From contig OY969108.1 of NCBI GenBank assembly GCA_963697965.1, positions 1,674,001 to 1,738,000 of the forward strand: a DNA stretch of 64,000 bases, read 5' to 3'. This stretch comes from JAPLJC01 sp963697965 (GTDB lineage Bacteria > Desulfobacterota > Desulfobaccia > Desulfobaccales > 0-14-0-80-60-11). A model generated the notes under the pieces. The model searched no databases, was not told where the DNA came from, and saw only the letters and a list, made by a program, of their open reading frames with translations. Shown here in pieces: positions 8,036-16,383 of this stretch (the first letter of the stretch is position 1; every line of letters begins with the position of its first letter). Position numbers and translations under genes: made by a program.

Positions 8036-8188
8036 ATCAGGACCAGAAGGCTGGATTGGGCATGTTAAGTCCCCCTTTGAAAAAGGGGTATTTAGGGGGA
8101 TTTCAAGAGGTTATACTAAATCCCCCCCTACCCCCCTTTTGCAAAGGGGGGGGTAAAAAGTCAGTCTTTTTAAATGGATAATCAATTA
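8036..8188. repeat. MITE-like element, copy 1
   Basis: About 150 bases of palindromic sequence built of CCCCCTTT/AAAGGGGG blocks (TTAAGTCCCCCTTTG on the left, CCCCCCTTTTGCAAAGGGGG on the right). It is homologous in opposite orientation to 56775-56932, including flanks such as CAGGACCAGAAGGCTGGATT and the AATGGATAATCAATT region. It has no coding content. An open frame read across it on the minus strand is repeat-derived. Confidence 0.75.
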
Positions 8189-8347
8189 CGGACCAAACCG
8201 CTAGTTTTGGAGAGGCTCGAGCCAACGGCCCCAGGATTACTCTTAGAACATTTTTTCCTTTACTTCTTTCAAGGTCTTTGGCGATAATCAATATAAGTTA
8301 GGGTATGAAACCCTGGAAACCATAATCATCAGGTTAGTGAATTGAAT

Positions 8348-8399
8348 GGCCACGAAGGCTTGGGCGCTCGAAGGCGCCGGGTATTCGCGGCTTTTTTTA
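8348..8399 (+). terminator. Intrinsic terminator in the leader of the first ECF operon
   Basis: GCCACGAA (8349-8356) pairs with TTCGCGGC (8384-8391). An inner GGCGC/GCGCC stem lies inside, and TTTTTTTAT follows. It sits 60 bases before the CbiM/NikM-type gene and well after any plus-strand gene, so it may act as an attenuator. I could not recognise an aptamer in the roughly 60 bases before it. Confidence 0.65.
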
Positions 8400-8460
8400 T
8401 GGGGTTATTTTGGCGAGATTCCGAGGCAATGTTGCTTCGGAACGTTGAGGAGGATTAGTC

Positions 8461-9489
8461 ATGCACATTCCTGACGGGTACTTGAGTCCCTCGACGTGCG
8501 TGAGCTTCGGCCTGGTCATGATCCCCGCCTGGGTGGCGGCGGCCCGGAAGGTGAAGCACTGGCTCAAGTCGAGATACGTTCCCTTGATGGCCATCGGGGC
8601 GGCCTTTTCCTTTACCATCATGATGTACAATGTGCCCATCCCCGGCGGCACCAGCGCCCATGCGGTGGGAGGCGGGCTGCTGGCGGTGGTGCTGGGACCG
8701 TGGGCCACCCTGATTTGCGTTACCATTGCCCTGGCCATCCAGGCCCTGCTCTTTGGGGATGGCGGCATTTGGACCTTTACCGCCAATTGTTTCAACATGG
8801 CGCTCGTTCTCCCTTTTATTTCCTATGCCGTGTACCGGTTGAGCAGCGGCAAAGCAGAGCTCAATGCGAAACGCCGCTGGGTCGGAGCAGCAATAGGAAG
8901 TTACCTGGGGATCAATGCCGCGGCCCTGTGTGCGGGAGTGGAGCTGGGACTGCAACCCCTGCTGTTTCATAGCGCCAATGGCGTTCCGCTCTACTGCCCC
9001 TACCCGCTCAGTGTCGCGGTCCCGGCCATGCTGTTTGCCCACCTGGTTCTCGCCGGCCCTCTGGAGGCGGTGGTGACCGCACTGGTGGTCCGCTACCTGC
9101 AAGCCTACAACGTAGATCTGTTGAACATACAGGCATTGCCAGCCGCTCCCGTTCCGGCAACCAGCCTTAGCTACCGGAAGTTCTGGTGGGCGCTGGGAGT
9201 CCTGATCGTCTTGTCTCCTTTGGGGTTGCTGGCCTCCGGCACGGCGTGGGGAGAGTGGGGAGCCGATGAGTTGCAGAAGATGCTCGGTTACCTTCCAGCC
9301 GGCATGCAACGCCTGGCTGACACCTGGTCACATGCCCCTTTCAGTGACTACTCCCTCCCCGGTTTCGCAAGTTTTTGGTCTTCCGCCATCATCTACATTA
9401 TTTGCGCCATTATCGGTGTCGGCGTCATCTCTCTGCTCACTTATCTATTCTGGCGATTCCAGCTTGCAGAGAGCGATGGGCAGAATTGA
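8461..9489 (+). CDS. ECF transporter substrate-binding membrane subunit, NikM/CbiM type with fused NikN-like C-terminus
   Basis: A 342-residue membrane protein that captures a transition metal ion for an energy-coupling-factor importer. The N-terminus MHIPDG carries the amine and His2 used for metal binding. The loop reads PIPGGTSAHAVGG, which matches nickel-type NikM rather than the cobalt-type VTGSCSHPTG, so I infer nickel (or Ni/Co). Around seven hydrophobic segments are followed by a C-terminal region with two further spans (around residues 235-255 and 305-330), like the NikN/PDGLE subunit fused on. The ATG at 8461 has a GAGGAGG site. It is followed by its Q and O partners. Confidence 0.92.
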   Translation: MHIPDGYLSPSTCVSFGLVMIPAWVAAARKVKHWLKSRYVPLMAIGAAFSFTIMMYNVPIPGGTSAHAVGGGLLAVVLGPWATLICVTIALAIQALLFGDGGIWTFTANCFNMALVLPFISYAVYRLSSGKAELNAKRRWVGAAIGSYLGINAAALCAGVELGLQPLLFHSANGVPLYCPYPLSVAVPAMLFAHLVLAGPLEAVVTALVVRYLQAYNVDLLNIQALPAAPVPATSLSYRKFWWALGVLIVLSPLGLLASGTAWGEWGADELQKMLGYLPAGMQRLADTWSHAPFSDYSLPGFASFWSSAIIYIICAIIGVGVISLLTYLFWRFQLAESDGQN

Positions 9490-9507
9490 GGCAGAGGAAG
9501 TGCTGAA

Positions 9508-10461
9508 TTGAAAGCCGGATTGGGTTCGGTGCCGTCATGGCTGCAAGAGAAAATACCACCGCCTGGGCCCCAGGCGGTGACCAGGCGTTCTTCTAGACGC
9601 GGTTTCCTGGAAAAGACCTTGCAGGCGATTGCCGAAGTCATCGAGAATGAGGTCTTTTCCGAATCCCTGGCGAGCCGGCCGGGTCTTTTGCAGGGGTTGG
9701 ATCCACGCGCCAAACTGCTGACGATTCTCTTTCTGATCGGTATCGCGGGATTGTTCCAGCATATCTTCTGGTTGGTCTTGTTCAATCTCTGGCTTTTCTG
9801 GCTGGCGAAGAGCTCCCGGATACCGATGGGAACATTCGCAAAAAGAGTGTGGGTGGTGGTCCCTCTGTTTACCGGGATAGTGGTCTTGCCCACACTGTTC
9901 AATGTGGTGCGTCCCGGTACCCCGCTGCTGGTGTTGTTTCATTTGAGCCAGCCGCTGAAAGTGGGTTACTGGACCATTCCGCGGGAGGTGGCGATAACCA
10001 AGGAAGGGGTTGCCGCCGCCGTGCTGCTGGTACTGAGAGTGGGCGCCTCCGTTTCTCTGGCCGTGTTGCTGACCCTCACCACCCGCTGGCAGACGCTGCT
10101 GAAAGCGTTAAGCGTACTCAAAATTCCCGCGGTATTTCTCACGGTATTGGAGATGACTTATCGGTATATTTTTCTCTTGCTGCTTGCGAGCACTGACATG
10201 TTCATGGCCCGCAGGAGCCGGCTCGCAGGCCGGGCGAACTCCGGGACGGAGCGCCGGTTTGTCACTGCCGCCATGGGTAATCTTTGGAGCAAGACCGCGG
10301 CCTTGAGTGAGGAGGTCCATAGCGCCATGCTGGCGCGCGGCTATGACGGGATGCCCAAGTCGCTGCTCCGGTTTCAGATGAAGCGCAGCGATTGGGTCTG
10401 GATTGGTTTGGTGCTCGTTTTCGCCATGGTGTTTGTGGGAGGGGACCGTGTCCTCGGCTGA
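9508..10461 (+). CDS. ECF transporter transmembrane subunit T (CbiQ/NikQ)
   Basis: A 317-residue membrane protein that couples the ATPase to the metal-binding subunit. It carries hydrophobic segments from about residue 70 on and the ARG-type coupling motif (SAMLARGYDGM), which contacts the ATPase groove. The first 70 residues are hydrophilic, longer than usual for CbiQ. The start appears to be a TTG at 9508 behind AGAGGAAG. A later start is possible, as no upstream ATG exists. The end overlaps the ATPase gene. Confidence 0.9.
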   Translation: MKAGLGSVPSWLQEKIPPPGPQAVTRRSSRRGFLEKTLQAIAEVIENEVFSESLASRPGLLQGLDPRAKLLTILFLIGIAGLFQHIFWLVLFNLWLFWLAKSSRIPMGTFAKRVWVVVPLFTGIVVLPTLFNVVRPGTPLLVLFHLSQPLKVGYWTIPREVAITKEGVAAAVLLVLRVGASVSLAVLLTLTTRWQTLLKALSVLKIPAVFLTVLEMTYRYIFLLLLASTDMFMARRSRLAGRANSGTERRFVTAAMGNLWSKTAALSEEVHSAMLARGYDGMPKSLLRFQMKRSDWVWIGLVLVFAMVFVGGDRVLG

Positions 10462-11266
10462 GACGGCCAGAGCGCCGGTCTTTCAACTCGAACAGGTGGG
10501 TTACCGGTATCCTGGTGGGGAAACCGGGGTTCGGGACCTGGACCTGCTCGTCCGCGAGCAGGAGCGGATTGTTCTTTTGGGCGCCAACGGGTCGGGCAAA
10601 TCGACCTTGCTTAAGGTTCTGGATGGCCTGTTTTTTCCTCAGGAAGGGGTCGTCAAGGCCTTCGGCCAGGTGTTGGCGGAGAAGAGTTTGAACGACGAAA
10701 GATACAATCAGGCCTTCCGGCGGCGGGTGGGATTCGTTTTTCAGAACCCCGAGGCGCAACTCTTTTCAGCCACCGTGTGGGATGAGATTGCCTTTGGTCC
10801 CCTGCACCTGGGCCTGGCCGAAGCGGAAGTGCGGCAGCGCGTTGCGGAAGTCCTGGAACTTTTTGACCTGGAAGGGCTTAAAGACCGGCCGCCTTTCAAG
10901 CTGAGCGGGGGAGAGAAAAAGAGGGTGGCATTGGCAGCGGTTGTGGCCACCAATCCAACCGTGTTGCTGTTGGATGAACCTACGGCGACTCTCGATCCGC
11001 GCACCCGGCGGTGGGTGATCGACATGCTGGCTCAGTTTGGAGCGTTTGGGAAAACGCTCATCACCGCTACCCATGACCTCGATATCGTTGAAGAGATTGC
11101 CGATCGCGTCCTGGTCTTCGGTGAGGACCATCGGGTGGTGGCCAATGGGACGCCCGAGGAGGTCCTTTCCGACAGAGATTTGCTCTTCCGCGTAAACCTG
11201 ATCGATCCGCGGTTTCACAAACACGCTCACGATGGTGAGCACCGCCATTATCACCTCCATGACTGA
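10448..11266 (+). CDS. ECF transporter ATP-binding subunit (CbiO/NikO) with His-rich tail
   Basis: A 272-residue ABC ATPase. Walker A is GANGSGKST, the signature is LSGGEKKRVALA, and Walker B is VLLLDEPTATLD. I use the GTG at 10448 because it follows GGGAGGGG and overlaps the end of the permease gene; the frame above it has no function. The last residues, HKHAHDGEHRHYHLHD, form a histidine cluster that could bind nickel or cobalt and fits the proposed cargo. It is the last gene of its operon, followed by a bidirectional terminator. Confidence 0.93.
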   Translation: MSSAETARAPVFQLEQVGYRYPGGETGVRDLDLLVREQERIVLLGANGSGKSTLLKVLDGLFFPQEGVVKAFGQVLAEKSLNDERYNQAFRRRVGFVFQNPEAQLFSATVWDEIAFGPLHLGLAEAEVRQRVAEVLELFDLEGLKDRPPFKLSGGEKKRVALAAVVATNPTVLLLDEPTATLDPRTRRWVIDMLAQFGAFGKTLITATHDLDIVEEIADRVLVFGEDHRVVANGTPEEVLSDRDLLFRVNLIDPRFHKHAHDGEHRHYHLHD

Positions 11267-11304
11267 AACCAGGGGCGGGCGCGCCGAGCCACGGGTCCGC
11301 TAAA

Positions 11305-11372
11305 AAATAAGCCACGCAGGTGCCGTATCTGGTCTGAAGACCGGATGAGCGTTCGTGGCTTTCCTTTCTTTA
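11305..11372. terminator. Bidirectional intrinsic terminator between the two ECF operons
   Basis: AAGCCACG (11309-11316) pairs with CGTGGCTT (11354-11361), and an inner TCTGGTC/GACCGGA hairpin with a TGAA loop lies inside. On the minus strand it is followed by TTATTTTTTAG, on the plus strand by TTCCTTTCTT. It serves the convergent ends of the plus-strand transporter and the minus-strand cobalt operon. Confidence 0.8.
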
Positions 11373-11384
11373 GCCCCCGTTTTT

Positions 11385-11642
11385 CTAGCCGCTAAGCCGA
11401 ACCAAAGGGGACAGGGGCCGCAAACAACTTCGGTCCCTTTGCGCCACCAGGAGTTTGATATCCCCATAACCTTTGGTAAACAGGTGATGCCAGGCATCGT
11501 CCACCTCAAAGAATCCTTCTCTTAAGCCCACCAGTTCCACTTGATCGGCCGGGAAGCCGATTTCCTTACAGCAGCCTGCCAGATCAAAGCCTTCCGGCAA
11601 TTCCCCCTCACCCACGAGATAGACGATCAGCCCACTCCTCAT
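11385..11642 (-). CDS. Conserved-looking small protein of the cobalt operon, 85 residues
   Basis: The start is the ATG at 11642, which follows an AAAGGAGGGG site at ideal spacing. The sequence is MRSGLIVYLVGEGELPEGFD... with a CCKEIGFPADQVELVG segment, a central FFEVDDAWHHLFTKGYGDI and a C-terminal basic tail. It has three cysteines and two adjacent histidines but no recognised domain. It is the last gene behind the cobalamin riboswitch, after cbiK, so a link to cobalt or tetrapyrrole handling is inferred from position only. Confidence 0.65.
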   Translation of the reverse strand: MRSGLIVYLVGEGELPEGFDLAGCCKEIGFPADQVELVGLREGFFEVDDAWHHLFTKGYGDIKLLVAQRDRSCLRPLSPLVRLSG

Positions 11643-11755
11643 ATCCCCTCCTTTGATTTTTCCAGAGCCCGGGTCAGATGTTCCAGATAAGTATTCACGA
11701 GCTCTTGCTGTTCTCTCCGCCATCGTCATGACCTGATTCATGAAAAACTTTAAGG

Positions 11756-12607
11756 TTACCGGTCCTGATCCCGGTCGGGTATAACCTCCAGGGCATTGCT
11801 GATGTGCTCCTGGTAAATTTTAATTACTCCCGGGTAATGCAGCAGGCCGGTGGCGTCCAGGGTGACGCTCAGGCCGGCGGCTTGCAGCGCGGTTTGCCAG
11901 GAATCGTTAGGCCCGGCCAGATCTTCCTGGAAATGCCTCCCGGCCACCAGCATGAGGGGCAGCAACCGTACCCGCTTCAGGCCGGATTCGAGCACCCGGG
12001 CGATGACCTCCTGCCGGGGTGGGTGGCCTTCCAGGACGCCGATGTGGACCAGGTGGCCGAATCGCCCGGATAACAGGTATTGCAGCGCCGGATAGGTGGC
12101 CCAACTGGGGTGATCGCTGCCATGTCCTACCAGGATGATGCCCTCCTCGGGGTCCAGCGCCTCCACTTTAGGCGCCAGGGCATTAAGCAAAGCGCCATAA
12201 TCCTCCGGGGCCGAGAGGAGCGGCAATCCCATGGCCGTGCGTATCCCGCAGGCATGCACCTCTTCCACCAGACGATAAAATTCGTGCCCGGCCAAAAGAT
12301 GCACAGCCTGCACCACCGCCCACTCAAACCCCCGGCCCCGCAATTCCTCCAGCAGTTCTCCCGGACCTTTCCACCTGCGCCCCCGGCGCTGTTGGTCAAA
12401 GTCTCGCACCATACGGGAAGAAAAGGCCCAATGGACTTCGTGGTCAGGGAAGGCCGCCCGGATGTGTTGGTCCAGGAAGGTATACGACTGCCGGGCTGAG
12501 GTGGTGGTGCCGAAGGCTGCCAGAACTATGGGGACTTTCCTGATTTCATCCCGATGATCATCTTCTTCCCGGCGCCCCGTCATGCTATCCTCTATTAGCC
12601 CACTCAT
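11756..12607 (-). CDS. cbiK: Sirohydrochlorin cobaltochelatase
   Basis: A 283-residue class II chelatase that inserts Co2+ into sirohydrochlorin in the anaerobic cobalamin pathway. The CbiK pattern is visible: IVLAAFGTTTSARQSY near the N-terminus, HLLAGHEFYRLV, ILVGHGSDHPSWATY with the metal-binding His, and LMLVAGRHFQEDLAGPNDSW. I see no signal peptide, so it should be cytoplasmic. The ATG overlaps the stop of the cbiO gene (ATGA). Supply of cobalt by the same operon fits its role. Confidence 0.92.
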   Translation of the reverse strand: MSGLIEDSMTGRREEDDHRDEIRKVPIVLAAFGTTTSARQSYTFLDQHIRAAFPDHEVHWAFSSRMVRDFDQQRRGRRWKGPGELLEELRGRGFEWAVVQAVHLLAGHEFYRLVEEVHACGIRTAMGLPLLSAPEDYGALLNALAPKVEALDPEEGIILVGHGSDHPSWATYPALQYLLSGRFGHLVHIGVLEGHPPRQEVIARVLESGLKRVRLLPLMLVAGRHFQEDLAGPNDSWQTALQAAGLSVTLDATGLLHYPGVIKIYQEHISNALEVIPDRDQDR

Positions 12608-13491
12608 TTCGAACGCTTACCCATTGAGGTCCAGATTGCCTTTCGCTTGTCCGGGCCATTAAGGCAGCAGGCTTTTTCCAGCACCCGCCTTGCTTGCCCG
12701 ATGGTGAGGGGAAGTTGTTCCGTTTGCAGGCAGCCTTGCTTGCTGAGTATTTCAATCAAATGGGCAACCCTGGGCAGGCGCAGGCCGATCTTGCGGATAA
12801 TATCCTTCTGGGCGAACACCTCCGCGGTGCTGCCCGAGAGGACGATTTCTCCTCTGTTCATTACATAAACCCGATCCGCCAACAGGGGAATGATATCCGT
12901 ATCGTGGGAAGAAAAGATCAGCGTCATGCCCATTTCCTCATTGATTTTGTTGAGCAGCCCCACGAGACTGCTCGCTCCTTCGGGATCGAGCGCGGCAGTG
13001 GGCTCATCCAATACGAGCACATCGGGCTTCATGGCCAGAACGCTGGCCAGCGCCACTCTTTTCTTCTCCCCCTGGCTCAGATTGTGAGGGCTCTTCTCGC
13101 TGTAGCCACAGATGCCGGCGGCCTCGAGAGCCCAATTGACCGCCTGTTCCAGTTCCTTTCCGGTAACCTGCATATTCATTGGCCCGTAGGCTACTTCCTG
13201 CCTGACGCTGGCATTGAAAAGCTGGTCATCCGGATCCTGGAAAACCATCCCGACCTTGGCGCGTATTCGATACAAGTTCTTTTTTTCAACCAAGAGTCCG
13301 TCAACATAAACCCTGCCGGAAGACGCCTGGAAAAGCCCATTAAAGAGGTGGAACAGCGTAGATTTGCCCGCACCGTTCGGTCCGATCACCGCAACCCGCT
13401 CGCCTTTTTCGATTTTCAGGCTCACTTGCCGGAGTGCCGCGAATCCGCCCGCATATGTGTAGCAGACCTCCTGGACGTCAATAATGCTCAT
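12604..13491 (-). CDS. cbiO: Cobalt ECF transporter ATP-binding subunit
   Basis: A 295-residue ABC ATPase with Walker A GPNGAGKST, signature LSQGEKKRVALA and Walker B VLVLDEPTAALD. The start is placed at ATG 13491 (MSIIDVQEVCYTYAGGF), although a GTG four codons earlier is in frame. It drives cobalt import with the adjacent CbiQ and CbiM. The C-terminal extension of about 60 residues past the ABC core is common in CbiO proteins. It is coupled to cbiK by a 4-base overlap. Confidence 0.94.
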   Translation of the reverse strand: MSIIDVQEVCYTYAGGFAALRQVSLKIEKGERVAVIGPNGAGKSTLFHLFNGLFQASSGRVYVDGLLVEKKNLYRIRAKVGMVFQDPDDQLFNASVRQEVAYGPMNMQVTGKELEQAVNWALEAAGICGYSEKSPHNLSQGEKKRVALASVLAMKPDVLVLDEPTAALDPEGASSLVGLLNKINEEMGMTLIFSSHDTDIIPLLADRVYVMNRGEIVLSGSTAEVFAQKDIIRKIGLRLPRVAHLIEILSKQGCLQTEQLPLTIGQARRVLEKACCLNGPDKRKAIWTSMGKRSK

Positions 13492-13505
13492 GGCGGTTTC
13501 CACTT

Positions 13506-14285
13506 TTAAATCAAATAGTTGATTGTCAGAACCATAAGCGGCAAGGCCGTCATCAGCAGGCCCAGGCGCAAATCCCGGGAGGGAACCGGTCCGGTGAAAT
13601 AGGCCGGAGCCTTATTCTCCTCGCTGTAGCCCCGGGAGACCATGGCATGGTATATTTTAATGCTGCGGTCCAGGGATTTGGTTATGACATGGATGGCGAT
13701 GTTCCCGGCATTGCGGATCTTTTCCATCCAGGAGAGCCTGCGAGTTGTCCTGCACATCTGGGCATGTTGCATATTGCGAGCCACTTCTCCCATGATGAAA
13801 ACATAGCGGAACATCATGTCGGCAATATCGACTATGATGCCCGGAAGTTTGAAGAGGCGCAAAGTCTCCAGAATCTCCACCATGGGCGTGCTGCAGGAAA
13901 GCACGCAGGCCATCGTCACGGCGGCCATAATCCGCAGCATAATCAATATGCCCCGCCAGATACCCTCGGAATAGATCACCAGAGGAAAAGGTTTACTGAG
14001 CAGAGTCGCCACCGGATGGCTGCCATTGGTAAAGAGCAGGGTAAGGAAAACCAGCCAGGCGACTCCGAAGGGGATGAACAGACGCAGAGCCAGGAGGCGC
14101 CAGGGCAGACGCAGCGTAGAGAATATGGCCAGGGCGGCCACCCATAAGGCGGCTGCCAGATACCAATGATTGACAACAGCTGAAACAATGATGCCAACCA
14201 GGAAAAACACCGTCTTCATACGCCCGTCCAGGCGCCGCAGCGGCGTGTCCAGAAGGCCCACCGATTTGAAAAAATCTAAGTCCAT
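13506..14285 (-). CDS. cbiQ: Cobalt ECF transporter transmembrane subunit
   Basis: A 259-residue membrane protein beginning MDLDFFKSVGLLDTPLRRLDGRMK, a CbiQ-like N-terminus in which R-D precede the first span. Hydrophobic segments lie at about 27-50, 58-80, 100-130 and at the C-terminus. Two Arg-containing coupling helices are seen (DRSIKIYHAMVSRGYSEE). It lies between the CbiN-like gene and cbiO with 5- and 14-base gaps, so it is one transcription unit. Confidence 0.92.
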   Translation of the reverse strand: MDLDFFKSVGLLDTPLRRLDGRMKTVFFLVGIIVSAVVNHWYLAAALWVAALAIFSTLRLPWRLLALRLFIPFGVAWLVFLTLLFTNGSHPVATLLSKPFPLVIYSEGIWRGILIMLRIMAAVTMACVLSCSTPMVEILETLRLFKLPGIIVDIADMMFRYVFIMGEVARNMQHAQMCRTTRRLSWMEKIRNAGNIAIHVITKSLDRSIKIYHAMVSRGYSEENKAPAYFTGPVPSRDLRLGLLMTALPLMVLTINYLI

Positions 14286-14290
14286 CGCTA

Positions 14291-14641
14291 TTACATACCT
14301 TGGTCCGGCGGGGTTTCCTCTTTCCTGCCATTTTTACCGAACAGCACGGTCCACTGGTGCCCCACAATCAATCCCACGAAAAAATTGGCGATGGAAAAAG
14401 CTCCCACCTCGGCGTCCCCCGGAAGCTCAATGAACGGATGGGATTTGGCGCCGGCGGCCGTGGAGGCCAGCGCATTGACGGCGTCGTCGGTGCCGCTGCC
14501 TTCCATCTTGTGACTGGACATGTACTTGCCGGATATGAATATCCCTGCCAGGAAAATGAACATCACCACCAGCATCGTTTTGGTGAAGCCGTCAAACCAT
14601 TGAACGGCAGGTTTCTGGGTCTGCATCGTTTCAGCTTGCAT
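14291..14641 (-). CDS. CbiN-like small subunit of the cobalt transporter
   Basis: A 116-residue protein with two hydrophobic spans (about 20-40 and 80-100) separated by a polar loop, the topology of CbiN. I start it at ATG 14641, which follows AAAGGAG at 8 bases; a GTG three codons earlier is in frame. Sequence likeness to classical CbiN is low (HPFIELPGDAEVGAFSIANFFVGLIVG at the second span). Its position between cbiM and cbiQ is the main evidence. In CbiMN systems this subunit loads the metal. Confidence 0.75.
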   Translation of the reverse strand: MQAETMQTQKPAVQWFDGFTKTMLVVMFIFLAGIFISGKYMSSHKMEGSGTDDAVNALASTAAGAKSHPFIELPGDAEVGAFSIANFFVGLIVGHQWTVLFGKNGRKEETPPDQGM

Positions 14642-15326
14642 GCTGCTCACTCCTTTGAATCGATTTCTCTCTCTCCATCAAGACGCCGGGAAGCAGATCC
14701 GGGCGCCTGGCGACCATCACCTGAATAATGAGCGCGGTGAAGATCGCCTCCACAATTGCCAGGGGAAGCTGGGTGGGGCCGTAGCCCATAAAGAATATCA
14801 TCCATTGCTTCACGAGCGGCACATTTCCGTGCAGGCTGATGGCAAGCTCCAAGGCGCTGACCAGATAGGTGGCCAGGTCACCGAAGAATCCCGCCAAACC
14901 CGCGGCCAGCCAAATCGGGGAACCAAACATCCTGAAGAGTTTCCAGACGAAGAAGCCGATAAACGTACCCGCAATTCCCATGGAAACGGTATTGGCGCCG
15001 ATCGTCGTGATCCCGCCATGGCCAAGAAAGATCGCCTGGAAAAAAAGGACAATGGCGGAAATTACCACGGTGGCGAAGGGGCCTACAATGATCGCGGCCA
15101 GCGGAGTGCCGCAGGGATGAGAGCACGATCCGGTCACGGGTACCGGCAGGTGCATTGCTGAAATCACAAACACGGCTACTCCCACCATGGCGAGAAACGG
15201 CTTATAAAATAAATTTTCTTTAACCCTTCTCTTGATTTCCATGACACCGGGCACCATCATGGCTGCGGTGGCCGCATAATAAGCGACGCACGCCTGCGCA
15301 GTTAAGATGCCATCTTCAATGTGCAT
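14631..15326 (-). CDS. cbiM: Cobalt ECF transporter substrate-capture subunit
   Basis: A 231-residue membrane protein with the N-terminus MHIEDGILT and the loop PVTGSCSHPCGTPLAAI, the cobalt-type signature of CbiM, in contrast to the nickel-type loop in the gene at 8461. Around six hydrophobic segments span the protein. It is the first gene behind the cobalamin riboswitch and terminator at 15441-15715, so cobalt import should fall when cobalamin is plentiful. Confidence 0.94.
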   Translation of the reverse strand: MHIEDGILTAQACVAYYAATAAMMVPGVMEIKRRVKENLFYKPFLAMVGVAVFVISAMHLPVPVTGSCSHPCGTPLAAIIVGPFATVVISAIVLFFQAIFLGHGGITTIGANTVSMGIAGTFIGFFVWKLFRMFGSPIWLAAGLAGFFGDLATYLVSALELAISLHGNVPLVKQWMIFFMGYGPTQLPLAIVEAIFTALIIQVMVARRPDLLPGVLMEREKSIQRSEQHAS

Positions 15327-15440
15327 TTTGCTCCTCCATTCCCATCCTCATTTTTAGCAGGAATTTCCACGCCCGCCAGTTCCGGCAAACTATCCAGCCG
15401 GACCTGACGCTCCACGAAGCCGCCCCCATATCGGTTTTTT

Positions 15441-15478
15441 ACAAAAAAAATCCTTAAGTCGCCATGGACTTAAGGATT
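15441..15478 (-). terminator. Intrinsic terminator controlled by the cobalamin riboswitch
   Basis: A perfect 12-base stem AATCCTTAAGTC/GACTTAAGGATT with a 6-base loop is followed, in the minus-strand direction, by eight U residues. It lies between the riboswitch and cbiM. A GGCTTAAGCCC segment just upstream could compete for the CTTAAG part of the stem as antiterminator (inference). Confidence 0.9.
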
Positions 15479-15539
15479 GCACCCAGCTTCTTGATCCTTA
15501 ATGCGGCTTACCGCCCGTATACCTCGTAAGGGCTTAAGC

Positions 15540-15715
15540 CTTCATCCGGGCAGGTCTTCTGACTTCCGGTTCTTCCTAGCGCCTGCGCCTTCCCATCCCC
15601 TTGAGTGAGACAGTGGCCTCATGCAGGCTTCGTCCCCGGTTACAGCGGCGGGACCATGCCGGACTTGCACCGGCTTCCCTATTATGCCCTATATGGGCAC
15701 CCGAATTATTTAACA
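15540..15715 (-). ncRNA. Cobalamin riboswitch
   Basis: Read on the minus strand, the element shows the aptamer landmarks in order: GGGAAGCCGGTGCAAGTCCG, CCGCTGTAACCGGGGACG, GCATGAGGCCACTG (B12 box region), then GGAAGGCGCAGGC and AGTCAGAAGACCTGCC. It precedes the cbiM-N-Q-O-cbiK operon by about 210 bases with a terminator in between, indicating control of transcription by adenosylcobalamin. Confidence 0.95.
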
Positions 15716-15795
15716 CACTAGATATAGGATTTCTTCCTGCCTGTCAAGGAAAAACTCCCCCTGGGCCACGGACGAAAGCAGCCGTTGATTCACCT

Positions 15796-16383
15796 CTAGG
15801 CCCCTTGGGCAATCTCTTCCAGGGTGCGGCCGCTGAGGACCGATTCGGGCCGGGTCCGCAGCAGATCGGCGGAGGCCTCCGCCTCCTGGTCGTCGGCCTT
15901 CACCAGCAGCCAGGCCTCGTCTTTGCCCGTCTTGAACCGGGTCAGGGCATAGCCGCCCTTGAGCTTGCGCCCCTCCAGCCAAACCTTGAGGTGGCCGTGG
16001 GCCAGGGCCTCCGGGAGGTCAAGGGCCACCCCCTTCTTTTCCGTGATATTGTGGAAATTCCCGGTGTCCCAGACCAGCACCACGCCGGCGCCGTACTCTC
16101 CTTCCGGGATGACCCCTTCAAAACCGGCGTATTCGAGGGGGTGGTCCTCGGTGGGCACCGCCAGCCGTTTATCCTGGGGATCGGTGGAGGGTCCCTTGGG
16201 GATGGCCCAGGATTTCAGGACCCCGTCCACCTCCAGGCGAAAGTCGTAATGGAGGCGGCTGGCGTCATGTTTCTGGACCACGAAGATGGGTTCCGCCGAC
16301 CTCTCCCGCCCCCCCGGCGAAGGCTCCGGGGTGCGGCGAAAATCCCGTTTGGCCTGGTAATCTTTTAAGGTCCTGGCCGGCAT
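15796..16383 (-). CDS. LigD-type 3'-phosphoesterase domain protein
   Basis: A 195-residue stand-alone version of the phosphoesterase module of the NHEJ ligase LigD. The core HDASRLHYDFRLEVDGVLKSWAIPKGPS holds the conserved His, Asp and Arg residues that bind Mn2+. The segment DHPLEYAGFEGVIPEGEYGAG follows and is diagnostic for the family. It trims 3' phosphate or ribonucleoside ends in DNA repair. No ligase, polymerase or Ku gene lies next to it here. Confidence 0.93.
   Translation of the reverse strand: MPARTLKDYQAKRDFRRTPEPSPGGRERSAEPIFVVQKHDASRLHYDFRLEVDGVLKSWAIPKGPSTDPQDKRLAVPTEDHPLEYAGFEGVIPEGEYGAGVVLVWDTGNFHNITEKKGVALDLPEALAHGHLKVWLEGRKLKGGYALTRFKTGKDEAWLLVKADDQEAEASADLLRTRPESVLSGRTLEEIAQGA

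Noticed and set aside
8103..8291. A 62-codon minus-strand frame
   Set aside because: Its C-terminal third is the palindromic MITE-like element and it has no ribosome-binding site.
8305..8332. A NikR-like box (GTATGA with TCAT half site)
   Set aside because: Only a partial match, the spacing is 17 rather than 16 and the second half site is poor; not enough to call an operator.
15601..16368. A plus-strand frame through the cobalamin riboswitch and the LigD-like gene
   Set aside because: It starts inside the aptamer and runs antisense to a recognised protein family.
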